NCBI GenBank assembly: GCA_020744425.1
Contig: JAGMUV010000038.1
Coordinates: 186,001-250,000 of the forward strand
Direction: 5' to 3'
From: Dactylonectria macrodidyma
Lineage: Eukaryota > Ascomycota > Sordariomycetes > Hypocreales > Nectriaceae
Length of the DNA: 64,000 nt
Positions 1-8,105 of the stretch are shown here, piece after piece. The translations under genes and the position numbers were made by a program. The notes below the pieces were generated by a model that ran no database searches, had not been told where the DNA came from, and was given only the letters and a program-made list of their open reading frames with translations. Position 1 is the first letter of the stretch. Each line of letters opens with the position of its first letter.

Positions 1-1099
1 ACGTAGCAAGAAATGTCAACTCCTTCAAGGAGACAGGGCGGTATACGACCGAAGCAATAGCTAGGACCTGCTTGCAAAGGTCTGCGTCATCCAAATCACG
101 GACCTGTTCCATCATTCGATTGTAGAGAGAATCAAGTCCTTGTGGGAAGGACTTCAACTTGGCGAGCGTATGCCGTTTCCGGACCTTAGGATCCGCGAGC
201 TCTTGGCAGACCAAGGCTACCCAAAGGAACGTGTCATTTGCATTTGAGGATAAGTGGTGCTGAACAGCGTCCCGTGTGTTGCGGTCGTACTTCTTCAGCT
301 GCGCCAATTGATCCACCTTGTGCCTTATGTATATGCTGACAGCAGCGGAGATGGACTTTTCGTTTAGCTCGAGACACAGCCTTACTTTCTGTCCTGCTGT
401 TTCCAGCTGCTCCTCGATGTTCCGCCAGTTGCGACTGGAGACGATCCACTTGACACGAGGAGACTCAGATGACTTCTCGACAATCAAGTTGAGAAGATGC
501 GGCAGATCCGTCACGCATTCGTCGAGCGCGTCGATGATCAAGAAGGTGCTCTTCAAGTTCGGATCTTGCAGAATGTTTGCAAAGACCTCAGACAAGGCCC
601 ACCAGGCATTCACGTCTTCGAAGAGGCCTTTACCCGCCTGGTCGTACTTTTTCTGTACGTGCGTGATGAGCGATGGCTGCCGGTCTGTAAGGAGGTAGAT
701 GAGGCCGCGCAGCACGGCTGTTGCGTTGTTGATGCGCGAGTCGGTGCCCTGGCAGAAGAAGTAGGACACAAGGTTCGCGGTCTGCTTCTTCAGCTCGTCT
801 ATGATGCCGCAGAGCAACATGGTCTTGCCCTTTCCGGGATCGCCCTTGATCCAGAGCAGTCGGCTCTGTTCGTCGTTGCGCCATTGCTGGAAACCGTCGT
901 TGTCGAGGATCCAGCAGTACGAGTCCTTGAGAAGTCCACCCTTTGTCTGCTCGATGCGCGTCTTGTCGTCGCGGGGGTCGGTCAGTCGTAGGTCGGCAAT
1001 GCATCGATTGCGGTTCGGTTCGTTGTAGTTGTTGATGTAGGTATTCCCCACCTGGAGTTTGCTGTTGCCCTCAACGGCCGCATGCCCGATGGAATTCAT
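1..1099 (-). CDS. NLR-type NACHT NTPase with N-terminal amyloid-like motif (5' part, runs off the left edge)
   Basis: An open frame runs from an ATG at 1099 to the window edge, about 366 codons without a stop. Walker A GDPGKGKT lies at residues 86-93 and Walker B LIIDALDEC at 187-195, followed by typical NACHT sequence (for example RVKWIVSSRNW). The usual C-terminal WD40, ankyrin or TPR repeats would lie outside the window. Residues 2-24 have no catalytic look but contain VEGNSKLQVGNTY, matching the spacing V-E-x-S-x-h-x-h-G-N-x-Y seen in the prion domain of the neighbouring HET-S-like gene. In known fungal pairs such an N-terminal motif lets the oligomerised receptor template the executor protein. 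The frame stays open upstream of 1099 to a TGA near 1238 without another ATG, so a short upstream exon is possible. NACHT is certain; the signalling role is inferred. Confidence 0.9.
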   Translation of the reverse strand, partial: MNSIGHAAVEGNSKLQVGNTYINNYNEPNRNRCIADLRLTDPRDDKTRIEQTKGGLLKDSYCWILDNDGFQQWRNDEQSRLLWIKGDPGKGKTMLLCGIIDELKKQTANLVSYFFCQGTDSRINNATAVLRGLIYLLTDRQPSLITHVQKKYDQAGKGLFEDVNAWWALSEVFANILQDPNLKSTFLIIDALDECVTDLPHLLNLIVEKSSESPRVKWIVSSRNWRNIEEQLETAGQKVRLCLELNEKSISAAVSIYIRHKVDQLAQLKKYDRNTRDAVQHHLSSNANDTFLWVALVCQELADPKVRKRHTLAKLKSFPQGLDSLYNRMMEQVRDLDDADLCKQVLAIASVVYRPVSLKELTFLAT

Positions 1100-1330
1100 T
1101 ATTCCTGCCGCGTATCGTGGTTGCTCGTCTCTATGTTGAGGTTGTTTAGGATCAGGCTTAGCATTCGCGCCCGAGCTGAGCAGGCTCGGAGTTGGCTGCG
1201 GACGGCGCTTAGGTGAACCACTAAGACGCCTTCTTCTTCAGCCGTACCAACTCCTCACGTGGCGCAGCCTGCATCAAAAAGCTCCTCTCGGAGACAAGAA
1301 AAACCCGCTTCGATTCACCTCACGACGAGC
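1100..1330. promoter_or_regulatory. Divergent intergenic region of the NLR / HET-S-like pair
   Basis: This 231-bp stretch separates the two start codons. Both genes must be transcribed from it or from overlapping sequence, which would suit co-expression of receptor and executor. I see no clear TATA box or named binding site. Part of it may be the 5' UTR or a small first exon of the NLR. Confidence 0.5.
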
Positions 1331-2192
1331 ATGGCCGAAGTTTTTGGCACCGTGGCCGGCGCTTTGAGCGTGGCGGCCTTGTTTAACAACTGCGTCGACT
1401 GCTTCGAGTACATCCAACTGAGCCGCCATTTCGGCCGAGACTTCGAACGCTGTCAACTGAAACTCGACATCGCCAAGATCCGATTGGGTAGATGGGGCGA
1501 GGCAGTCGCGATCAACGACGACCCACGCTTCGCCACCGACGCGCCTGATGATAGAGACTCTCGACAGGTCCAAGGGATACTGGAAGAGGTCAAACTGCTC
1601 TTCCAGGCCGTACAGAAGTCATCGAAGCGGTACGAGATCGATGCGAGGCAAGATGATTTGATGCGCTTCGAAGACAAGGACATGCAGCCGGTGGTTCGGG
1701 GACTGCACGGCCGACTGGGGGTTATCGCTCGCCAGAGACAGAAGCGAACGGGCCTGCTGAAGAAGGCGGCATGGGCGCTGTACGACGGCAAGAACTTCGA
1801 CAAGCTGGTAGAGCAGATTACGGGATTTGTGGATGATCTAGAGAAGCTATTTCCCGTGGAGACCACGCGTCGCAAGCTCGTGGAGCTAGAAATTGAGGAG
1901 GTGGACGACGAGCTGAGCTTGATGGCTCTGCAGGACGCCGCTGCCGGTACCGATAGTGTCTTGTCCGAGGCCGTTACGGAGAAGATTGAGGAAATCGCGG
2001 GGAGAAACTATGCAAAGGACATCAAGGGTGAAGAAATGGCGAGGGGTCGGGAACGAGTGGAGCGAGACAGCCTTGGCTCGTGGCACGGGTATCGCGGATC
2101 GGACCGCGAACCTAGCGGATTCCGTCGAGGCGAAGGGTACGTCCGCGGTACACATTGGGAATCAGTACGGCGGGCGGGGCATCTTCGATTAA
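1331..2192 (+). pseudogene. HET-S-like HeLo-domain cell-death protein with frameshifted C-terminal prion-forming domain
   Basis: The ATG at 1331 opens a HeLo domain beginning MAEVFGTVAGALSVAALF, the family start; an in-frame ATG at 1259 adds a non-matching leader and is not preferred. The HeLo frame continues for 238 codons and enters the first prion repeat (AGRNYAKDIKGEEMAR). At about 2045 that frame is lost. The rest of the prion domain continues from 2046 to a TAA at 2190-2192 in the +3 frame, including GNEWSETALARG and a second repeat ending HIGNQYGGRGIFD. Total coding length is close to the ~289 residues of the family. Residue 33 is His, the position separating toxic HET-S (His) from HET-s (Pro) alleles in Podospora. 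Known HeLo proteins make membrane-targeting pores when the C-terminal amyloid templates them. Here the unbroken frame would add about 100 unrelated residues after the first repeat, so the gene is probably inactive unless the frameshift is a sequencing error. I see no intron that would remove it. Confidence 0.85.
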
Positions 2193-3109
2193 GGCCATCT
2201 CCTGATCTTATTTCGTCCCTGGTCGATGATAGAGCTGGAACTCTCCCGCCACAGTCAGGTCCGGGGTATAGAAGCGCGACCAGTACCATGCAATGTATAT
2301 CCCGTGTCAGCATTCGAGTGGACGTCTCCGCTGCTGTTAGCTGACTGCCTCGAGGATAGTGTTGACGTGACGCACACAGGGTGGGGTGAGCCCGTGGGAA
2401 CGCGATCGACACGGGGCGCGTTTGGTGTCGCAAACACGGCCCCGCCATCCGCGCGGTCGCGTCCAACACCACGATGCGGCGACCCTGGCTGGTCCCTGCT
2501 GGTTGGGAACTCAGCACGTCGCGCATCTGACATGTTGATGTGGTGGATGAGCGAGAAAAAAGGGACGACCGTAATCCGTGATCGGGAAGAGATTGTGTGC
2601 TCGATGGGCCACTACCGGCGGTAGTAAATTTGGTGGTGTTGATTTCAATGATGCTGAAGGTTACGGGTATGTCACCAGCCATGAGCGCTAAAAGCGGGGT
2701 AAAAGTGGGTCGGTACGGTCAGTACGCCTTAGCTGTTGCAAAGGGATAATGAACGCACGTGTTTTCCTTCAGGCTAATTTGCCATTGCTTTTAATTGGGT
2801 TTGACTTGTTGAGATCCGTCGTTTAACGGATCAATGGCTATTCCGATCCATTGGTGGCTGGGATGTGGATGTCTTCTTGTCAATAGCTTCCGCTGGTTAG
2901 CGCTAGTCTTTTTCTCCTTTAATCAACATAACATGCTCATTTCAACATGACTATTCCACAGCAATGGATAAGGCAACAATTCCATACACACAATACGCAG
3001 AGGATGAGAGGTATCATCCTTGCCGTTGATGAGCCAAGTTCATGAGAAGCGAGGATATCAAATAAGGAATCAAAGGTGTACCAACGATGACCATGGCGGT
3101 TGATTCCCT
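2193..3109. other. Intergenic stretch without a recognisable gene
   Basis: Several short ORFs occur on both strands from 2200 to 2690, but they overlap the HET-S-like gene or have arbitrary Ser/Thr/Arg-rich composition and match nothing I recognise. From 2700 to 3100 the sequence is ordinary non-coding DNA. It would contain the 3' ends of the two flanking transcripts. Confidence 0.5.
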
Positions 3110-3712
3110 TCAGTTAGCCACTCTTAGTCCTCCTCTCGTTGGCGCCAAACCAAACTCCCCCAGTTGGATTTCACTCGACGCTTGTGATGCCCGTCTACCC
3201 CTGAATCCCATATAAGGCCACTTAAACATGAAGATTGAACGTAGTCGGACAAATATGTTCTGAGTACGCAGTCTATCTATCAGTGACATCGCACGAACCA
3301 GGAAGTCGTAAGTTGCATAGGTATTTGCGAGCACCTGAGATGTTAGCCTGGAAGAGACAAGAATTAACCGCGTAGTTGACAACGTACCAAGTCCCTCTCA
3401 AACTGTGACTCCATTGTCAAAGCAGTAGTGGCCACCATCCATGCCAAAACACCAAGCATCAGTCGCATTTTGAAGAGAGTCAAGGATGTCGAGGAGCCTG
3501 AAATAACAATCACCCATTCCAGCACCATCCAGAACCGAAAAGCAACAGCCCATGCTGCAGGAATGTGCTTAAAAAGCGTATACCGAGTCTCCAGCAAATT
3601 GCCGATGATAAACAGCATTCCTGTAATAGCCGTGATTGATATTAAGGGCCAGGGAATGAAATATTTCTGATCCAGAATCCAGGAACCACTCGACCATAAG
3701 ACTATATATAGA
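3110..3712 (-). pseudogene. 5'-truncated membrane-protein gene, two exons visible
   Basis: Exon 3388-~3712 encodes at least three hydrophobic segments (around LISITAITGMLFIIGNLL, AWAVAFRFWMVLEWVIVI and LMLGVLAWMVATTAL). A 53-bp intron with GTACGT donor and TCTCAG acceptor (3335-3387) joins it in phase 0 to exon 3110-3334. That exon gives a basic cytosolic-looking tail ending LAPTRGGLRVAN. The clean intron argues for a real gene. The upstream part is missing: the frame reaches a possible acceptor near 3701 and then meets transposon-like sequence. I do not recognise the family. It may be a remnant left after insertion of the neighbouring mobile DNA. Confidence 0.45.
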
Positions 3713-3821
3713 TTAAAATACTACGTCACCCCATGCACATTGGAGCGGCGATGGGGTGCATGGGGTAGCCTCAGCCGAAGGCTGTGTGTCCGCGGGCCGG
3801 GAAGCTATTACTACTACTGCA
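3713..3821. other. Short hairpin and LINE-tail-like junction
   Basis: CACCCCATGCAC (from about 3727) and GTGCATGGGGT (about 3755-3770) form an 11-bp inverted repeat around a ~12-bp loop. The stretch ends in a TACTACTAC run (3805-3817), like the 3' tail of the LINE near 58.8 kb. It marks the junction between the truncated membrane-protein gene and Helitron sequence and could be a LINE 3' scar. Confidence 0.25.
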
Positions 3822-4607
3822 TTATCTACGTACTGATCCATTGCCATGGCCATTCTTGGTATTATGTGACATGTACGGATTCCGTGTGAGCACCTGTCGT
3901 TTCCGAAGCTCCTGATCCCTCATCTTCATTTTCATGCCATCCGGGGGAGACCCGTAGACCAGGTGATTACGATCAAATGGTGCATCCAACATCAGACCCT
4001 TGAGCGTTTTCACGCGAGAGACAGCCACGTAGCTTAAACCAGTCTGAAAGTCCCGGCAGGACAGATCTGTAACTATCATGTCTTCGGTGATGCTTTGTGA
4101 CTTGTGCACGGTAATTGCGTAGCATATGATCAGGGGAAACTGGGTGCGACCGCAGAGAGTGGCTCCGATGAGGAAGTCCCTCTCCACTGGGAGAATCGGC
4201 ACAATCTTCCTGCCATCAGCGGTGGTCAGGAATACCGGTCCGCTGTATTTGTCAAACTCCATCATGATAACACAGGGAGGGTCTTGGATGGGGTCGGCCC
4301 CAGGTGCCCAGCCGATATCGTAAACTGTGCCGCGAGCGCCGTTGCAGAGGCCAACCGGCTGCCAAAGGTTGGACGTCAGCATCAGACGGGAGCCAATGCA
4401 TATGGGGATCTGCTTCGCAAGGTTGCCCGCCTTGTCATCAGGCGCAGCAGCCGCGCCGGGGCCGACGTTCTTAGCCATGACCTGGATGACTGGCCGGCTG
4501 AGGCGGTCGAGGTGATAGTGGTTATATTCGTTCACCGTATCTTTAGTGGCGTATACTCGTAAGGCGTTGACAAACCTTGCGACCTCTTGATCGTCTATTT
4601 TTCCACT
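3822..4607 (-). pseudogene. Helitron PIF1-like helicase, C-terminal fragment
   Basis: The minus frame reads from about 4607 (SGKIDDQEVARFVNALRVYA) to a stop at 3822. It carries late helicase motifs of the PIF1/Helitron type: GSRLMLTSNLWQPVGLCNGA, then YAITVHKSQSITED, then YVAVSRVKTLKGLML. These belong to the C-terminal end of RepHel proteins that drive rolling-circle transposition. The ATPase motifs I-III and the Rep part are absent on this strand, so it is a fragment of about 260 residues. The adjoining plus-strand Rep fragment faces it head to head, so the parent element was rearranged. Confidence 0.8.
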
Positions 4608-5080
4608 TCTACCGCCGATACTGCCTCTTTCGGGATATCGTGCTAAGCAAGAAGTTCAGCATCACGGATTACTGGGATCGTTATGAATGGCAAGGGCGTG
4701 GGAGTCCACACAACCAAGGCCTGTACTGGATGGAAAATTGCCCCGGAGCCGACATGGAGGATGAAGCCGCTCGTGATGTTTTTGCACGCACGTGGGGATT
4801 CCACGTCACTACCATTAACCCCGAGCCGAGTAGGACTATGCCTCAGGGTGAGGGTAATCCGCTGAGCGTAGATCCCCTAAGCATAGAGATGACATTCCTG
4901 CGGCTCTCGCAAATTGTCAACCGTTGCCAGCGCCACAAGTGCAACACCACGTACTGCTTGCGTGTGAGGAAGAGAACCGGTGACATCGCGAGGGATATGG
5001 AGGGCGCTGCTGCAGACATCGAGGCAGCCAATCCGGAGAGGGAGTGTCGTTTTGACTTCCCTCGTGCCCTGCGGACGCTT
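4577..5080 (+). pseudogene. Helitron Rep-domain fragment with altered HUH motif
   Basis: From about 4590 the plus frame gives LFRDIVLSKKFSITDYWDRY, then EWQGRGSPHNQGLYWM and LSQIVNRCQRHKCNTTYCLR, typical of the fungal Helitron helicase-like N-terminal region. Similarity ends near CRFDFPRAL at about 5078, although the frame stays open to 5251. In this family the motif reads H-x-H; here it is H-N-Q (CAA codon), so the metal-binding nuclease site is broken. It is flanked by minus-strand pieces of the same class of protein on both sides. Confidence 0.75.
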
Positions 5081-5083
5081 CAC

Positions 5084-5290
5084 TTAGTTAGTATTGAATG
5101 TCTTGCGGAGTGGGGAGACAGAGCTGACATGAGAATTGCACCGACTACGACATTCCAGGCAGTTCTTGGTGTTCCCAGCAGATTTCCGTTTGCTGACGAA
5201 GTCACCAGCCGGTTTCTTCTCGCCACAGCGGGCACAGACAATGGACACTAAGTCATCTTGAAGCCCTTGAGGAGTAGACTTCGGATGCAT
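5084..5290 (-). pseudogene. Zinc-finger-like fragment, probably N-terminal part of a Helitron protein
   Basis: A 68-codon minus frame contains C-x2-C (CARC), a K-P-x3-F stretch and C-x2-C (CLEC), a Cys4-type module. My recollection is that such modules precede some fungal Helitron helicases; that is knowledge of the family, not proof. It abuts the end of the plus-strand Rep fragment, consistent with rearranged Helitron debris. Confidence 0.4.
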
Positions 5291-5638
5291 TACTCAATGA
5301 CGCAAGACATGAAGATGCGTTGCGTGAACGAAGTTTCCATGCCAAGCGAATGCCAAGCGAAATTCCGAGTAAACAAGCCAGGGGGACTGCTAGCTGGCAA
5401 GCTAGGCCCACTTTTTATGAGCCGTCGTCCAGTTGCTCCTCGTTTTGTGGCCGTCCATACAAAATTTAAACCAATCAGAGACCGAGAAACTTATTAATCC
5501 CTGTCTGCACCAAACCCTCATTATTGGGAAAACTTATGGATTAATGTAGAGTCAGCCTTCGGCTGAATTAGTCATGCTCACAATCGGAACGACAACTTAC
5601 CTCTCTGATCATGCTGGAGAGAATGATGGAGTACGCTA
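5291..5638. other. Intergenic stretch without a recognisable gene
   Basis: No protein family is recognisable in either strand. A short palindrome, CAGCCTTCGGCTG, lies at about 5553. The TA at 5637-5638 is the left target duplication of the composite element that follows. Confidence 0.4.
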
Positions 5639-5695
5639 CCATGCAGTACCCACCTGCCGGTACGGTTGACTGTAGGGCTCACTGTCTCAAAACCC
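5639..5695 (+). repeat. Left terminal inverted repeat of the composite element
   Basis: About 57 bp, ending near the run TCTCAAAACCC. It matches the reverse complement of 11600-11650 plus 13812-13833 with almost no substitutions, apart from the 7-bp indel next to the CCGGTA motif. The similarity stops right after AAAACCC, as expected of a terminal repeat. Confidence 0.6.
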
Positions 5696-5898
5696 CTTTT
5701 CCAAAAAATTTCATCATTAGAGCCACCCTAGCGTATCTACATATGCCTGAAAACCCCAATTACATGAATATTCAATTACAGCAAGATGAATATTCCATAT
5801 ACAAGGTCATACAACAATTTTTCCTCCTGTACACGTCATCTTTTCCCTGTCACATTCTCCATCAATACATATCAGCAAAAACACCAACTGTATTACAT

Positions 5899-6481
5899 AT
5901 GTCACCTCCAATTAACTCCGCAACTGCCAAGCAGCCATCAAACAAAGCTGCACTCACGTCATGGGCTCTTACAAAGGCGCAATTGCTACGGCCTGCAAAG
6001 GTGATGGGGTGTCAAGAGCAGGCAACAGAGAGCCGTCTTTTACAGCTGAATACACGAGCTAGACAAGGGCGGTCTTCATCAACTGGCCTTGACCTAACCC
6101 GTACACAGAATATTGATGCACTACTCATCTATATTTATGGGACTTTACGCACACCTTCCTGTATGCAATGTGCAAGAGGAAATGGCATTTTTGAAGGGTG
6201 TATCACTAAGAGTGATATTGCTGCTGGCGCATGTGCGAACTGCACATATTCATCGAGAGGAATTCGATGTTCATATCATGGTAAGTTATTGAACCTTTCT
6301 TTATATAATAAATACTAATAAGAATAAATTAGATCGGCCAAAAGAAACACAGTTATCTCGATCCATAATAGAGAAAATCGTGAAGGAGTCTACACCTGAT
6401 CAACTACGTGCATTTGGAGCAGATCTAATTGAAAGAGCTAAGATCCAAGAGGAACTTAGCTCCACACAACCCGAAGAGTAA
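5899..6481 (+). CDS. DUF3716-type cysteine-rich protein (two exons)
   Basis: Exons 5899-6280 and 6333-6481 flank a 52-bp intron (GTAAGT donor, AATTAG acceptor, CTAATA branch-like site); the joined frame is 176 aa. Residues around 105-127 have C-x2-C, G-x-G-x-F-x-G-C, then G-A-C-x2-C and G-I-R-C-S, which I recognise as the DUF3716 pattern, a probable zinc-binding module. The C-terminal exon is helical and charged (PDQLRAFGADLIERAK). The ATG at 5899 is chosen as the first before conserved sequence; the frame is open further upstream to 5611 inside the terminal repeat. Function unknown. The gene points toward the integrase transposon and ends 17 bp before its left inverted repeat. Confidence 0.65.
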
Positions 6482-6498
6482 CTAGTCTAGGATTACAG

Positions 6499-6819
6499 GT
6501 GATGAGTCATGTTGCATCTAGCTGATGGAAATGATCATATATGTGAGAAGCTCTTGATATTCTTCCTATCTAACGAGGGTCTTTGGGTCAGTCTTATAGA
6601 CGAAGAAAGTGATGATGACCTCGGATGACCTCGGACAGCCGAGAGACTCCGGATGCTTCGGGGTCTTGGCTTTATCTAGCTATTGACCTGAATGAAGGAA
6701 ATGCTAGGCTGGTGACGAGGCTGGTGACGAGGCAGGTGGCGATGGACGCCTATGATGATAGAAGGAAAAGCTTCACTTCCGCAGTAGCCGTTGAGATCCG
6801 ATATACCGATATATGACAG
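6499..6819 (+). repeat. Left ~320-bp inverted repeat of the integrase transposon
   Basis: Blocks such as GTTGCATCTAG, GTGAGAAGCTCTTG, GGGTCTTTGGGTCAGTC and GATGATGACCTCGGA recur in the same order, inverted, at 9990-10296. This copy has two small tandem duplications (GATGACCTCG and CTGGTGACGAGG) missing on the other side. The inner border is near CCGATATATGACAG. Confidence 0.75.
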
Positions 6820-6907
6820 TCATTAGTGCTAATATTCTCTGTATTTAATGTGAAAATTTTTGCGTACGCAAATAATTTAACTTAATCCTTCTTTATTATT
6901 CCTAACC

Positions 6908-8077
6908 ATGAATTCCGCAATCTGTTCCAAGAAGGGTTATCTCCATTCCGTTGTATTGGAGTTAAACCCAGACTGGGTTCGTTGTTATTTCTGTGGAGAG
7001 AATATTATACCTTTAACTCTTCCTTCTTCTGCCAATCCTCAAATTGACATGGTCGATTTGACTGAAGACAGCCCAATCCCACCTACACACGCACGATCAC
7101 GACGACTCCAACATGCACCTGCACCTGCAATGACTATCCCTTCCTATAATCCTGCTCAACTGGAATCCGCTGTCAATCAAGGCAACCAAAGCCGAAGTCT
7201 CCACGCTCAAGCTACCCGAACGAAGTCGATACCCAATACACCCATTGAGTTGGCAATTACCTTATATACAGCAGCATATAAGTGTATATCAAGCGGTCAA
7301 TTGGATATCAGGAAGTGGCAGTCTGGATCTCCTACTATCGCTGGGAGAGTTGGCAATTGCTTTGTTACAAACGCAACACATAACTATCCTTCACATGCGG
7401 ACCTTGTGAGATCAGTTGCTGCACGTGCAACAACTGATGCAACATATCGGGCCGTTGACTGGGAGTTCATTTCTGGTTGCACCAGTAACAGTTCGCAAAG
7501 TATTGTTTTCTTTTCTCAGGAAGTTCTAGAGACAACTTCTCTTGCTGCATTTCTCAATGCAATCAATCCTCAAAGTCCGCATCCAACCAGGGTCAATCTG
7601 TCACTTCTTTATGCTTATGAAGCGAAAGAGGAGGAAGATAACATGATCACCCCTGTTCCAGTGCGAAAGAAGAAGGTCAAGGGCGAAAAGGATCTATCTC
7701 TTCCAATACAAAACAAACCCCCAACACAATCTCCAATTAATCGCAAACGAAAGGCATCTACACAATCAGCTCCAGCAACAGATAAGAAGGTAAAGGTAGA
7801 CAAGAAAAAGGAGGAGATATTGGTCTTACTAGAGAAGTCTAATGAAGAAGATGACTTAGCTGCATTCTTCGATACTGATGTGGATGGATCGGATTTGAAT
7901 GGACAAGATAATATGGTTATAGAAGTGGCTGGGCAAGGTAGTGAGGATTTGGAGGCACTTATATCAGATGATGGAAGTAGAGAAGTTATTGAGGAAGATG
8001 TAATTAGTACAGGGCGGAAGACTGGCAGTAAACAGCCACTGCCTCCATTAAGTATGGTAACTCGCCAGCGTAAGTAG
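6908..8077 (+). CDS. Accessory protein of the integrase transposon (389 aa, unknown function)
   Basis: A single intact frame begins MNSAICSKKGYL, with C-x2-C-type cysteines (WVRCYFCGEN) near the N terminus. Residues 49-55 read VDLTEDS, a good match to a SUMO-interacting motif preceded by hydrophobic residues. The C-terminal half has three basic nuclear-signal-like clusters (RKKKVKGEK, NRKRKAS, KKVKVDKKK) and then a strongly acidic stretch. It is convergent with the integrase and lies between the inverted repeats, so it is likely the second gene of the transposon, perhaps a DNA- or host-factor-binding partner. I do not recognise a named family. Confidence 0.7.
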   Translation: MNSAICSKKGYLHSVVLELNPDWVRCYFCGENIIPLTLPSSANPQIDMVDLTEDSPIPPTHARSRRLQHAPAPAMTIPSYNPAQLESAVNQGNQSRSLHAQATRTKSIPNTPIELAITLYTAAYKCISSGQLDIRKWQSGSPTIAGRVGNCFVTNATHNYPSHADLVRSVAARATTDATYRAVDWEFISGCTSNSSQSIVFFSQEVLETTSLAAFLNAINPQSPHPTRVNLSLLYAYEAKEEEDNMITPVPVRKKKVKGEKDLSLPIQNKPPTQSPINRKRKASTQSAPATDKKVKVDKKKEEILVLLEKSNEEDDLAAFFDTDVDGSDLNGQDNMVIEVAGQGSEDLEALISDDGSREVIEEDVISTGRKTGSKQPLPPLSMVTRQRK

Positions 8078-8105
8078 TTTCCATCTTCTCAAGTCTTTTC
8101 CTTTA

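Noticed and set aside
1219..1258. Possible 40-bp intron and extra first exon (MQAAP...) for the NLR
   Set aside because: Donor and acceptor look plausible, but the reading phases of the two exons do not match.
2226..2624. Plus-strand 132-codon frame after the HET-S-like gene
   Set aside because: No family resemblance, no plausible splice partners, overlapped by other equally long frames.
2008..2682. Long minus-strand open frame (224 codons) over the HET-S-like 3' region
   Set aside because: It overlaps the conserved prion-domain sequence on the other strand and has arbitrary Ser/Thr/Arg-rich composition without any domain.
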